From Hortaea werneckii (taxonomy: Eukaryota > Ascomycota > Dothideomycetes > Mycosphaerellales > Teratosphaeriaceae), in contig JBAOKB010000136.1 in assembly GCA_037044905.1 (NCBI GenBank), positions 62,001 to 126,000 on the forward strand: DNA of 64,000 nt, read 5' to 3'. Shown one piece after another: positions 44,052-56,709 of the stretch (positions are counted from its first letter, which is position 1; every line of letters begins with the position of its first letter). Position numbers and translations under genes: made by a program. The notes beneath the pieces are model-generated. The model was not told the origin of the DNA. It saw only the letters and a program-made list of their open reading frames with translations, and did not search any database.

Positions 44052-47000
44052 TGATCCAGCTGCACTTTGGTTATGCTGGTTCAAGGGGCAAGTCCGTTTG
44101 GTATGGGTTGAAATTGCCATCGGATGACCTTGTTGGAAGGATTGTTCGGAACATGGTCCGTCAGTGCGTACTGTGCCCGGGTTCGGAAACATAGCTGCAT
44201 GCGTATGTAGAGAATGATGTTGTTTTTGGTAGCAGTCCTGCAGGCACACGCGGAGGGGTGAGGTTGTAAGCCCATGCGACTTTATCCAGAAGCGACCTTG
44301 CGCACAGCGTGCTCTGCATATGGCTAAATCATGCCTCGCATTTCGCTTGTTCACTTGGCCGGGTCTGCAGGCGATTGTTTCTCACGTGGCAGACGATATG
44401 AGCCTAAATGGCAAACGCGATAGGGCTGAGGGACGACAGAAACAGAACATGGGAACATCCGATTCCAGTCGGCCGATGATGAATGGTAATAAGCCACCTT
44501 GTTATTACGCGCAAGGGTTGTCATTCTCGTATTGGTCGTCAAAGCTGGACAGGCTTGTTAGATCTCGGTACTGGCAGATCACTGCAGCTACCCAACCACA
44601 CTGACTGGCAATCTGTTTTTCGGCAATCTCCCTGCCAGCTGCATCGCGCTACTGGCATGCTTTGCCAGTGTTCAGTGGTGTGGTGGATGTTGGCATGGAC
44701 GGGAAGGTGGGATATAGTGGACATGAAGAAGCCTGGGAAAGATTTCGCCGCCGCTTTGCTGCAGCAACTTGACAACGGTTGGCATCAGTCACGGTGCCTT
44801 CACCGCCGTTGAAGCTTTTCGATCCTGAGATCTATCAACGTGATCTCTGCTTACAAACCCTAGGCCGTGTTTTAACGTTCCTGTTGTGTCAAGCGGCGAG
44901 TGATTCAGCGCGTTCTGTACACGAGATTATTAGGTAGATGCGTTGAAACATGTGGGCACTGGCGTTGGCTACCTGGCAAAGCGGTAAAGTATGCTAGCCT
45001 CAACGGTTACAGGGCAAGTTAGTAGGAACGAATAGCAGGCAGCAGTCGCCCGTAATCACAAGTTTGCAGTTGGCTCCTACGTAACGGAGAAGTCTTCGTT
45101 AGTACGGAATACATGTACGAACGGCAGATTCCGACGAGCTTCCAGGGCAGCGAGAAGCGTCGGCGCTATTCCTGCTTCCAAGTGGGCATCTGCCGAGTGG
45201 TCGTGAAAGAGCAACAGGTCAGCGTGAAAGACGCTATTGGCTGACCATAGATTGAGATGTTGTCACCGACGGCCAAGCGGTATGGTGAATAATGGTTGGT
45301 AGCTTGGCACGAGCTCGCGAGGGCACATGGGATGCATCTCAAGAGAGGTCGGAAGTGGGCGCACCGATTAGGAAGGTGCACAGGTCGAAGATGGCAGGGC
45401 GTCGCAGAGGCTGCCGCGTTTGGAATAAACCAGCACCCTAGTAGGCGGCCAATCTACCAACAACAAGTGCCGATAGTGGGTGTCGACCAGGGTGCGTGGG
45501 AGGTCGTCGGTCGGCAGCGTCCTTGATCAGTGGGCGCCCTACGACCACGGTGCTCGTGCAGCAGGCCACAGGCCACAGGCCACAGACCACAGGCGGCGAC
45601 GACGACGATCATATGATCAGCGCCGCATCGTGCGATGTGGATGCGCCGGGGTCGCGGACTCGCGCTTGGTGGCTTGGTGGAGCGTCGTGTACAGTAGCCT
45701 GTAGGTGCGTCGAAAGGGAGGGAGCTCTACCCGGGTGTGGGTCTTGGGCAGCCGGGGAATCTCCAGACGCCACACCTGTCTCAGATCTCCGAAGAGCCGC
45801 GGAAAGGCTTTCCTAGATGTCGCGTGGTTCCTCGTGCTTACAGGCATTGCCAAGGGCCAACCTGTGGCACGAATGAACACTACCTACCTAGGCAACGTAG
45901 GTATGGTATTCCGCCGGCGGACACAGAACGGCAATACCTCCTACCCTCCACGGCAGTCATTCTCCTCCGCGCTACCGGACGACTGGAGCGAACCTCCCCT
46001 CCCCACCTCCCCCTCCGTAAGCAGGAAGAGGAGGACGGCAGATTCCCACTCCGCCAATGGGCGATCGCAAGCGACCATAGGACCGCATCATCTCACTCAG
46101 GTTGGCTCTGCTATCGAAGACGATGACCCATGTACTGTACGTCCGTAAAGAACATACGTAACCGGCGCCTCCTCTAGCGTCGGTAGTGACGCCAGCGACG
46201 AAGCTCAAGCCACGGCGCTCGCCACACTGCAGATCGGACGTGTTGCCTGGCACGGTATGAACCTTTTCCACCAACGCGCCGTCCATCCAAACGTCTGGCG
46301 TGAAACTGCCCTACGAACAAACGAACGGCACTACCATCGACTACTGCCAAATATCACGATTGCGCCGCATAATTTGCGGGCACCGCGGACGGAAGCCTAA
46401 TGCCGCCAGCTTAAGCTCCCTGCGCGATGCGCCACCAGATTATCATCTCTGGACGATGGCGGGCACGAGAAGATTACGGATCTCTTGCTCCGCCTTGGGA
46501 GCGAGTCGCGGAGATGAGCATAGCAGAGCATAGCAGATTGATCTGGGCCCGATAGAGAGCCAGGCAAGCAGATGCGAAGGCGCCGCTCGACTCGTCTCAG
46601 TGCACGCTATGCTTCCTTCCAGACGTCCAGAGGCGGCCAGCTCCTCCTAGACTCCCACAGCCCTCTTCGAACCTTCCAAATCCCCAGCGGTCGCAGGGGC
46701 TAGAGTATCATAGATGTGCCAAGCCACCGGTCGCATCGCAGGCCCACCAGCTGTGCCACATGGCGTTCGGATACCGGCGAGGATCTGGCCCTCCCGCAGC
46801 CCCGGCGCTTGTCTGTCCGCCCTAAACCCTCTCAAAGTTGGGCCTTTCTTCGCTGTCTCCACCACTCACCTTATCTAATTATTGCTGGCCGCCACACCGT
46901 CCGCCGCAGGGACGTTGTGGATGATGATATTGATGATGATGCCCAGTGATGTCGAGAGGGACGGCTGATTGGACGGTAACGGTGTCAAGCCACTTCTAAG

Positions 47001-47143
47001 CGTACGCAATAGTGTGGCGAAACACCGTCCAAGCACCCTCCCCGCGGCCACACTCTAAGCGATCTGCTGGCCAGGATGTAGTAGCGCGCCTTTGTTGATG
47101 CAAAAATTCGGTTAAGCATCCTCGTGGAGCTCGAGAGCCCTAG
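44052..47143. other. Gene-poor stretch without a supported gene
   Basis: 3.1 kb. It holds AGGCCAC-type short tandem units at about 45563-45590, CCTACCTAGG at 45881-45893, and many short overlapping frames on both strands, none with a recognisable protein. It may be long upstream DNA of the downstream regulator or decayed sequence. Confidence 0.5.
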
Positions 47144-47533
47144 CACCCCCATGTGGCCCAGGTCGCATCCTGGTTCAACAGTTGCTCCATTCAGGCCCTG
47201 GCGCACGCTACGGTACCCTGTCTGGAAGACTTTAGCGCATTTATCCAGAGTTGTAACTCTGCTGCCACTCACACGAAATCTAGTAGTCCCTCGTCTGCCT
47301 CGGGACCGGGCACCTCGAAAGTTGCGTATCCCAAAGCAGTCCACATCATTCTTGAAGGTTATTACGCTCTTGCTGCCATTGGCACCATGATCTCCGCAAT
47401 CGCTCTTCTATGTGGATCACTGCCCTCTATAGGCTGGACCGATTTGTCGTCGGAGTCCCCGTTCGTGACAGGCGTGTGCACTAAGGTACCGTTTGGCCCT
47501 GCTATCACTTCTGACCGGTGCATGCATCCATGA
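47144..47533 (+). CDS. Possible exon of a small membrane protein, 129 residues
   Basis: After a CCCTAG acceptor-like site, an uninterrupted frame reads HVAQVASWFNSCSIQALAHA, VPCLEDFSAFIQSC, a Ser/Thr-rich linker, then a hydrophobic helix (EGYYALAAIGTMISAIALLC) and a hydrophilic tail to TGA. The composition is coding-like, with spaced cysteines before a Ser/Thr linker as in surface proteins. No ATG is in frame at the start and I could not place a first exon, so this is a partial or decayed gene. The antisense frame is an artefact of the same region. Unknown family. Confidence 0.33.
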   Translation, partial: HPHVAQVASWFNSCSIQALAHATVPCLEDFSAFIQSCNSAATHTKSSSPSSASGPGTSKVAYPKAVHIILEGYYALAAIGTMISAIALLCGSLPSIGWTDLSSESPFVTGVCTKVPFGPAITSDRCMHP

Positions 47534-47951
47534 ATTATTATTGTTGTTGCTTCTTCACCTTTCGCACTCATGCAAAGCTCCCGCTAGCTGCTATTGGTCG
47601 ATCACTTATCCTGCTCCCTTTCGCGAACGCCCGCCGACTCCTCTGCATTCTTTTTTTACATAGCGAGTACCGATAGGCCGGTCAGCCTCGTTGGTCAGAG
47701 ACTTTACACTAGTTGAGGCCTTGCTCCTCTACGGGTTACACGTTCTTTGTGGCTTGTTGCCATCGACTTCAATCAAGCCCACAGCACGCGAGGACATCTC
47801 TGCCGTGCGCCATTGCATAGACGGCCGTGGTGATTTCCTACGCGCCACAGTTTTGGCGCCATCTTTGCTTGCAAGACCCTTCGATCACGCTCCCCAGCGC
47901 CGCCACAGTCACCTACATTGCCGCCAGCCAGGTGCTTGGGACCAAGGGGTA
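47534..47951. promoter_or_regulatory. Upstream region of Zn2Cys6 regulator
   Basis: 418 bp before ATG 47952. The frame is open upstream as far as a TTG at 47691 but without ATG. No element was assigned. Confidence 0.4.
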
Positions 47952-49338
47952 ATGTCCTACAACCAAGCTACCTACCTGCCAGGCTACAGCGGTACAACAT
48001 CAGCTGCACCATCAGCTGCAACTGGTCCATCGGGCACCAACGCCATCCTTACGTCGGAGACGCCATCAGCATCATTATCCAACCCCAAGAAGCGCAAGCC
48101 AACCAAAACGAAGCCCTCAAAGCAGTTGCCCAGGTCTGTCTCAACGCCCCAGCTGGTTGGTCTTTCCGCCATGTCAGACACGGACGACAAAAAGCGCAAT
48201 AAGCTCGGATATCAACGAATCTCCATTGCATGCGGTAAGTGGACCCGACCGAGCCGTGTTTTTGTTTCTTGAAATTACGCGGTGCAACGCGTCAAGATTG
48301 ATCGCTGACCATTCCAGCTCACTGTCGTCGAAGAAAGATACGGTGTTTGCTCGCCGAGGACGACGCGCATTCACGCTGTCAAAATTGCATTCGACTCAAA
48401 AAGGATTGCGTGTTTTATCCAGTGGATCAACAAAGTGCAATCGAAGGCAAATCAGACTGCCGTACCAAGCCTGACAATGGTTCGGCGCCATCATCTGTGG
48501 TTTCTTCTACGTCGCCAAAGAGTGGCACAGAGAGAGCTTTCGAAGATCCACGTAAAGTACGACCGTTTCCGTCGCTGCCATCTAACGCTCCAAGCGATTT
48601 CCAGCAATTCCCTGTTGATCCTGGGAACGCGATGACCGGGCAAGGTAAGGTGTGAATAGATCGTCAAGAGACCGAATTTCCAACTGACGCGCTCGCGTAG
48701 CAGTCCATCCAGGCTTTGCTCACTCGCACTTTGGATATGGTGGGCCTGATCAGGTCCAACCCAGCTGGGGCACGCACGATACGTTCAATCACGAAGAGCC
48801 TATGATGCCAGCGCCCGGCAGTAATATGCCAAAACACATGTGGAACTACGGACAGCAAGGGCCTGCAGGAGACTACGCGCCTTTCCCCGTGAATGTTCCG
48901 CCTGTCTCACAGAGCCCACAAGCCATGTCGCCTTTCGCTTTCAACGAACCACGAAGTGACTCAGTCTGGGCACCGCAGCAGTCTCCATTACGGTCGACCT
49001 CCTATGGCAATGTCGATAATATCCAGCCAACCGACCCATCATTTACTTCGGCTTATTCTGCGCCCCCGCCGTCGATGCGATATCCTCCCCCTCCTCTAGA
49101 GTTCTCCAATCCGACGATGATGTTACAAGAGCCCGCTCCCTTTTCTACACCTGTGGGCCCGCCGCCCCAGTCTATTCCAACGCCTCACCCATATGCATTC
49201 CACCAAGGACCTCCCGATCACAATGCAACCATACCATCCAACCAAACATATCCTGGTAACTGGATGGCAATGCCTCCTCGCTTTGGGCCTACACAGGAAG
49301 AGCCAGGAGGATACGTCGGTAGGCATCAGAGACAATAA
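47952..49338 (+). CDS. Zn2Cys6 transcription factor
   Basis: Exons 47952-48234, 48318-48644 and 48701-49338 join in phase 1 to give 415 residues from ATG 47952 (MSYNQATYLPGYSG). The zinc cluster has Cys94, 97, 104, 115, 118 and 125 (IACAHCRRRKIRC, then CQNCIRLKKDCVFYPVDQ); intron 1 falls right after Cys94. The rest is Pro/Ser/Gln-rich and disordered with no fungal_trans domain, so this is a short regulator type. The third exon acceptor is TAGCAG, which could be used at either AG and would add or drop one alanine. It lies at the end of a 6-kb gene-poor region. Target genes are unknown. Confidence 0.88.
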
Positions 49339-51279
49339 CGATCGCGATTTCTGTGCGCGACGCTATATTTTGGGGGTTTCACTGGCAGTCGTGGCCATTT
49401 CATGGCTTGAACGTACTGCAATTTACGGCAACAACAGAGCAATCAACCGGGATGAGGACATCAAGATCGGTCAGTTCCGGCAGGGAGGCGTGTGATGCCT
49501 TGACCACAAAAGGCGGGAATGCTTTCCTAGAAGAGCAAAGTGCAGGAATGTCCAGTCGATGCATCACATTGACGCATCGATTTCGACTCGACAGACGTAT
49601 GCTACATCAGCGATTTACGCTTTAGCGATCACTTCCCGGGAATCTACGATCTACGATCAATGGCAAACGTGCGATGCAGTCTGCCATCTTCCGCTGCTAG
49701 CATTTTGGAAAAGCCATGCTTTGCAGCTTTGCGTATTACAAAACCACCGTGTCGAGGCGCGAAATCCACTCTTTGGACTGCATGACCTGAGAGTTAGCCT
49801 AGCCTCGACGCCAAGATCGACCAGGGGGAGCCGGCGGAGTCGGGCGATGCAGCGCCACTCTAGGTGTAAGAACACAATCTGGAGTTGGGGCCCGTACATC
49901 GTACCGCGCCAAACTCCCGCGCCTTGACTGCAATATGTGAGCGGCGGAAGGCACGGAAGTCATGTATACAGTTACCATTAATCTTCTCCATGCAGGCGTG
50001 GGATGTGGCACAGCTATATACAGGCATAGTCGCGGCTTAAGAAGAAAGATACAGATCTATCCATCGTCTTGCAGAAGACAGCGTCACACGACGTGAAGTT
50101 TGTTTGGGTCGGCTAGATCGCCCGGATAGCCTCGTCTGATTGGGACCACTACTGAGGCGGATAGTTGGGGGCCGGCCGTTTCAATAGCAAGATGAAATAT
50201 ACCCTCTTGACACCCAGGCTCGCCAAAGCAGATCTTGTTTGCTTCTCTAGGTTCCAAGCTCTTGCGCCCCACGTCATTTTCTAGTACCATGCAATAGTTC
50301 CTGGCTTGGTCTTTGGTTTTTTTTTTTTTTTTTTTTTGTTCTCCCGCCCCTCTTTCACCCAATCTCTCTCCTCCTTTTCAATCGCATCTCACAGGAACAA
50401 CATTGCGGGGTTCGTCTGGGCGTTGAAATCGTAGATCGCAACGCATTGAGTTGTGCTGGCGTCTCGCCACCATCCGAACATGTAGACCCGAATCCATCTG
50501 CCGTACGTACGATGCAGGCAGCCGATACTCGCGACACTCTATCATCCACAGCAGTAATAATGGGGCGAAGAGCGCTCCGTCCCACCCCCGAGGTGTTGCT
50601 GTTTTAAGAAGAAGAAGAAGACGGTTGAAATGGAACAGAGCTACAGGAAAGTTTGAAGTCATGTTGCGTGACTTGGCAGCCGCTAGAGAGTCGCGTTTAG
50701 ATACTAGTAGAATAACCGGTTGGTAGGACATCCTACCTGCCCCTCACATGCGCGAGATACAATAGGGTCATAATGTAATGCTAAGTTCCTAGTGTGCCTT
50801 TCAAAAGCACACGGAGGCTGCCTATAGCACCACGCCATCTTTTCGTCAACTGACACTGGAAATGGTTGTAGGTACTAGATCATTCATCTTCATCTTCTCG
50901 AAACAAAAGAGGCCTGGTAAACCAAGTCCGAGGCAGGTTCAAACGACCCAACTTAACTTCACTGAAGCCCCACCAGGAACTTGATCGCGGGACTCCGGGC
51001 CGACAGAACGAACCGACAATAAACACCGATGTCTCTCTGGAAGGCAGTGATATTAATGATGAGAACAGTCAACACAAGAGGAGAATAATGTTATTTCGCT
51101 ATGCTGCTGCTAAGATGAAACCAATTGGCTTCCTTGAAGCATTCACCTTGACCACAAAAGTGTCAATCATAAAAACGGTGATCTCTCGTTCCCTCGCTCA
51201 TCATTCCGGATCCATCCCTCGCCGATCCCGGAAAACAACTGGCCTATTTCGCGATGGCGGTCTCCTTCTAACGACCTTC
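49339..51279. other. Intergenic, no supported gene
   Basis: 1.9 kb between the regulator and the HSP12-like gene. It contains a T21 run at 50317-50337. Open frames on both strands are short and unconvincing. Confidence 0.5.
50317..50337. repeat. Poly-T run, 21 nt
   Basis: Twenty-one consecutive T on the plus strand, in intergenic DNA. Confidence 0.93.
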
Positions 51280-51682
51280 TTACTTCTCTGCAACAGAAAA
51301 CATGATCAGCACGACTCTTTTTTGACCCTTCCTCTCCTGCAAAGGCAGAGAACCGGAGCATCATGGAGTTTCTACTCACTTCCGCCGCTCAAGCCAAGCG
51401 TGTCTGATACTTGCTGGCCCGCATTGCTGATGGCGTCCGTGGCCTGCTGGGTGTAGGACTTTTGGTCTTCGGGCTGGGCCTGGCCCGCGAGGCTGTCGGC
51501 CGTGCTCTTGACCTGGTCCTGCCCCTTCTCCAATGTCGACTTCTCGCTGTCGGGCTTCAGGTTGGATGCGAGCTTGTCGCCGGCGCCTGGGGGGATTTGT
51601 GTCAGCATTCTCCACCTCTCATGTCTGTGAGGATGATGTGGGCGAAGGGGAACGACGTACCTTGACGGAGGTTGTCAGTCAT
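51280..51682 (-). CDS. HSP12/HSP9-like small heat-shock protein
   Basis: Exons 51661-51682, 51380-51586 and 51280-51287 join in phase to give 78 residues: MTDNLRQ, GAGDKLASNLKPDSEKSTL, EKGQDQVKSTADSLAGQAQP, ending SDTLGLSGGKK. The pattern MTD.LR.G.GDK....L.PDS.KS.L is that of the yeast HSP12 / fungal HSP9 (awh11) family, small hydrophilic proteins that stabilise membranes under heat, osmotic and starvation stress. Without the second splice the frame ends SGGSE two codons later, because the TAG lies inside donor GTGAGTAG. The spliced GGKK end fits the family better. The last coding exon is only eight bases. Stress induction is expected from the family, not seen in the sequence. Confidence 0.88.
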
Positions 51683-52684
51683 GTTGAACGGTTCGCGTGG
51701 TTGGTAGTTGGACTTGGTGTTTTGGATGTGTATTCGTTCTCGTTCTCAAAAGCGTGGAAGGAGTATTGCTACTTTTTATTTTTACGAAGGGCAACAGACA
51801 CGAGCTATATAAACCACACGCAGTGAGATTAGCGGGGCAGTTGCGAAGAGAGGGGGGTCCAACCTTGCTTGTGGCTGGTTGCCTGTATGGTGTTGAGCCG
51901 ACGTCACATCATGAAAGGTGTCCAGCTGACCATACCTACCTCCTACGTAGCGGTTGGTAGGGTGGAATACCAGATGCTGTGCTGCACCGCCATGCAGCGT
52001 CTGGGCCGCTCTGGATTGGCCGGAGTCGAAGCATACGCAAGTGCACAACGTACGGCGATCTTGCGATGGACATGGCGTATTGCCGTATGGGGCATTCTGG
52101 AACTGTAGTAGCGTTGTCCTGGAGGCATGTGACCCTCGATTTCGCCATAGGCACAATCGTCATCATGACCGCTCAGTTGCGCCACATGAGGGTTGATCGA
52201 GTGGCTCGCCGAGGTACGCACGAGCCAATATCGATCCTCTTGTTATTGGCGCAGCTGTTTTCACACGAGCGCTATTCTTCGAAACCCAGATTTGTGGATA
52301 GATTGTGATTTTGACAGTATGCGCCCCGTCAAGTGCGCTGTCCTTCCCATGAGGCTATAGTCGTCGGTCAAACCATCGATACGGCAAGGATGGAACTCTG
52401 CATTCAGCTAGCTGCAACATGGATACGTGCACGTAGAGCTCTCCAGAATTGATTGGTCCTAGATTGGAGATAAAGGCTCGAGGATCACTCTGACCGCACG
52501 TCTGACATGGTGCATGTCAGAGGGAAACGCATGGAGGGAGGCATGGGTGCACGGCGCCCGCAACGCAGAGCAGAAAGTCATCAAGACGAAACACCTCATA
52601 CTCAAGGTTGGTATACGACCGCGGCTATCCATATGGGTATCTTCCTGATCAATCAATTCTTAAAGACACATCACCCGAAAGGTC
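51683..52684. other. Intergenic, no supported gene
   Basis: 1.0 kb holding the HSP12-like promoter and the 3' flank of the Chs4-like gene. No heat-shock element or stress-response element (AGGGG) pair could be assigned with confidence. Confidence 0.45.
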
Positions 52685-55600
52685 TCACATAATCACACAA
52701 TTATCCTCGTCCTTCTTCTGATTCCTCGTCAACTTCCCATTCGAAGGCGCCGGCTTAGCCTTCCCATTTCTCTTCAGCTCTTCAAGCCGTTCGAGTGCTT
52801 TCGGGAAACGATATGCTGGAGGTAGAAAGTTAGCATTCGACATTTTGTCTCTCAAATACGAAGGTTAAACGACTGCATGTTGGACTTACTCGCTGCCCGT
52901 CCGTACCATTTCTTCGCCTCCTCGGTGCTAGCCGGACATCCAATGCCTTGCTCGGAGTAATAGCCCATAGCAAACATCGCCTTCGGCAGCGGCGGTTCGG
53001 AGGTTGCGGCCTTACGTGCCCAGAGGTAGGCCTCAGTGTCACTTTGTTGTAGGATGCCGTCGGTTCCTGTCAGGTACCAGCCCGAGAGCGCGAGCTCAGC
53101 GTTATGCTCGCCTTGTGCCGCGGCCTTGCTGTACCATGATATTGATGTGCGCTGGTCGATGGGGAGTGTGAGGTTGCCATATTCGCTCGCTTGGCCTAGT
53201 CTGAACTGTGCAGTCTTCAGACCTAAGCTCGCTGCTCCCTGAAACAGCTCAAGCGCGTAGCGGTCGTCCGCGACGATCTTGTTCCTGACTTCTGGATCGA
53301 GGTTGGCACTGTCGTGGACAATGGCCAACTCATGCAGTACCCTTGCATTCCCCGACTCGGCCTCCTTCGCTCGCTTCAGCCATGTGACGGCCTCACCCAC
53401 ATTTCTCTGCTGGCCAAGCAAGGCCTTCAGCAAGATGATACCCAGCTTGTACATAGCTGATGGGTCACCCAGTCTTGCAGCGCGCTGGTACCACTGTACG
53501 GCCTTTTGAACGTCTTTCTTCGTCCCGCCGCCCTCGTCACCGCCGAGCTCGCAGCACATTGCCGTTCGGTACGCAGCCTGTGGATGTCCTTGCTTGGCCG
53601 CAGCCTGGTATAGATTGAAAGCTTCTCTCTGGTCCACTACGAGACCAAGGGAACCTTGCCCATAGCAGTCTGCAAGGTAGAATTGGGCTTCGGGGTATCC
53701 TTGCGAGACGAGCTTTTTTATTCGCTTGAGTGCATCATTGACATAGCGTTCGCGGTTCCTGGCTGTCTGTTTGGCATCGGCGCGTCCGCCGTCAGACGCA
53801 AGCACTGTGGACGCCTCGGCAAGCTTCTTCGCATAGATAAGGGCTCGTTTGGGATTCTTGGGGTTGGCGGAGACTTCACGGTCCAGCTGTTGAAGTTCGG
53901 CGTGAGTGACTGGTCCATCAGGCACAGGTGGCGGGGGCTTGCGGGTGCCGGCTGTAGGGTCTGAACTGGTAGAGGATGCGGTATATTGCCGGACTGGAGG
54001 CGGCTTCGATGGTTGTGGAGCGCCTTGCTGCGCTAGACCGACTCTGAAAGGTGTCGGATGATGCGGCAGCGAGTCAGGTTTGTCGTGAGGCTGCTGCCCG
54101 CTCGGTGCAGCATTTAGCTGGGTCAAAGCAGCACCACCTACGGGAGGACGGTTGGGTGGGCTTTGCACACCGGGTCGCATGGGAGGAGCGCTGCCACCCC
54201 GATTCTGATGCGCCCCAGGATCGGAATAGACAGGTTGGTTCGATACCATTGCACCTGGCCGGTGCGGAGGTGGCATCGGGCCTCTTCCAGGCGCGGAAGG
54301 AGTTACTTGATACGGCATCTGTCGAGAGTTTGGCGGAGCTTGACGATATGGTATCGGTCTATCACTTCCGTCATCCATGGATCTACTTCTTGCCGCGTCA
54401 TGAACAAATGGAGGCTGAGGTGGTTGAATGGGAGGCGCAGTTGGTTGTTGATATCGCACATCCTGGCCATACCTTTGCGAATGGGGTTGTGAAGGCTGAT
54501 TGGTGCTATAATGCTCCTGCGCGTCTTCAGTTGGTCCAGGTTCAAGACCAAAATCAAATCCAGTGTCTTGGACGACATTGTTCTGCTGTCTGTCGGCGTC
54601 ATTCGGTCTCGTTGCCGCAAAGTTCTTGTATGTCTGTGAAGCCTGCTGATATGGTCTTAACTTGGGGTTCTGGTAAGTCGACGGCTGAGACGGCAACGCG
54701 GGTACAGCGGGTGCAGTGCTCGTAGTGCCAGACGCTTGAGCGAAGTCGCGGTCCATTGTATTGCGCTTGTTGAAAGCAGACGCTCCATGAGGTGCTGGGC
54801 TGTCAAAGTCCGGCATCTCCGCTTCAATTTCCTCTTCGCGTGTTTTGGGCAGGCTGCCCGAATGACCTTCTGGCATGGGGTCGCTGGCGCCATACTCATC
54901 ATAGAGATTGGCCAAAGTTTCGCGCTTGTTCGATGACTGCATGGGCCATTGGCGTTGCTGTTCACTCCAAGACATCGGCACCTCTCCTCCTTCCTCGCCA
55001 AGGGTACGAGAGTACGAATGTTGCGAGTTTGGTGTGGCATGTTGAGATCTTGAGTCGTTTGCAGCCGTCGCAGGCCTCGGCGGTATCCCACCTGGGCTAA
55101 GTGGCTGTTGTGCTGTATAAGGCTGCCTCGACTCCAACTTGGCACCAATCGTGTCCAAAGGCTGAAGATTAAAACTCCCTTTTGCTGTCCCTGGCCTCTG
55201 CTGCTGTTGATGTGGACGAGACGGGGGTCCCGGTGCTTGAGCAGGTGGACTCATCGTCCTTTGTGGCTGTGTGACATAGCCGTTGGCATGAGCCCATTGT
55301 TCGTTGGAGCCAGATGGTTGAGATGGGCCACTAACGCCGTAGGCCTGGGGCGTCTGGTAGCGCGGCTGCGGTTGTGGCGGGGTCATCTGATTCCGTGGCG
55401 GTGGAGTTCGCATGTATGACGGTTGTTCTTGAACTTGGCTGGGCAAAGGACCGACGTTGCGACTTTGATTATCGTGCCGCTCCGCAAAGGATTGGCCAGA
55501 AGCTGATGGCTGTGGCTGAGGCTGAGGTGGACGATAGGGGTGGTTCACCTGCCCATGGGGAAGCGCAACTTGGTCGATACTCGGCATTTCCCGGTGGACG

Positions 55601-56709
55601 ACTCTGTCATGGCCTTGCCGCGACATGTTGCTATAGTCCTGGCCCCTCTCGGCAGTCGGCCTTGGTCGACTCTTTTCGCGTCTCCTAGATTGCTCCTCTG
55701 AGCCTCTTGGGGTGCTATTAGCCGATCCTCGCACTCTGTCCTCACTGCCACGCCCATCTCGTGGTCTGTCACTGCCTGAGGTTCCAGGTCGTCGGTCGCC
55801 GTCTTTGGTATTGGGCGGTTTGGAATTTGGAAATGTTGGAAAGGCGTTGTCTTGGGCCAAGACCGGTGTCACGGCCATCTTTTGCATCCTCGCTTTCTCC
55901 GCTGCTTTCCATTCTTCCATGCTCATCTTTTTGGAACCCTGAGAGTCATCTGAGGAAAGGGCCTGGTCTTGAATTGTAGTTTGCGAACGCATGTGAGGAG
56001 GTACAGCGGAGGGTGGTGGTTGGGCTCCATGTGCACCTTTTGCAGCTCGGGGAGGTCCTCCAGCCCGTCCATTTGGCTGCACAGGTCCGCCATTTATCAC
56101 ATTGGTCGGTCGCACACCATATCCGCCATTGTCTTGGGATTGCTGTGGCTGCTGTGGCTGCTGTGGCTCTTGTCTGTGTCTCATTTGTTCCTCTGGTCGT
56201 GGCCAGGCCGACTGAACTCCTGGATGACCGTTGGTTTGCGGAGGTGTTCTACCGGAGCGTTGCTGGTATCGAGGGTCGTAGTGACGTTCACGCGGCATTT
56301 CGTGTTGGTGCTGCGGCGCGCTTCGAAGTTGCTGACCGTGTGCGAAGTCTCGGGTCTGTTGGCGTGAATATTGGTGATCGTGAATGGGTGGCTGACGATA
56401 TTGTGGACCTCGATCTGGAGTTTCGAATTGGTCTTGCTGTGCTCTTTGAAATCTTTCGTATTCTCCGTGGGATGCATTAGGCTGATGGTAATTGTTCCCT
56501 TGAGCAAAACTGCCCTGTTGGCCTTGCGGATGTTTTGCACCGTAATGTTCCCCGTACTGCGGACCATAGCTTTGCTGCATGTAGGCATCTTGCTTGTTGT
56601 AGCCTTGGGCAGCATAACCATGACTCGGTGCCCATTGGTGCTGTTGTTGGATATGGCCCATGTAGGCTCGTCGTGGCGGCTCGTATGCCGAGGACTGATC
56701 GTATGCCAT
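52685..56709 (-). CDS. Chs4/Skt5-like chitin synthase activator with Sel1 repeats and CAAX box
   Basis: Exons 52890-56709 and 52685-52815 join in phase 1 to give 1316 residues from ATG 56709 (MAYDQSSAYEPPRR). The frame is open upstream only to a TTG. Residues ~1-960 are Gln/Pro/Ser-rich and disordered. The C-terminal part carries Sel1-type repeats (YPEAQFYLADCYGQGSLGLV, HPQAAYRTAMCCELGGDEGG, KAMFAMGYYSEQGIGCPAS). The small last exon ends DEDNCVIM, a farnesylation CAAX box identical to that of yeast Chs4/Skt5. Chs4 recruits and activates chitin synthase III at the bud neck or growing tip. Length is well above yeast Skt5 (~700). A 9-codon upstream ORF lies at 56742-56771 on the leader. Confidence 0.9.

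Noticed and set aside
45705..46148. 147-residue plus-strand frame
   Set aside because: Overlaps another equally open frame in a different register; composition not coding-like, no splice context.
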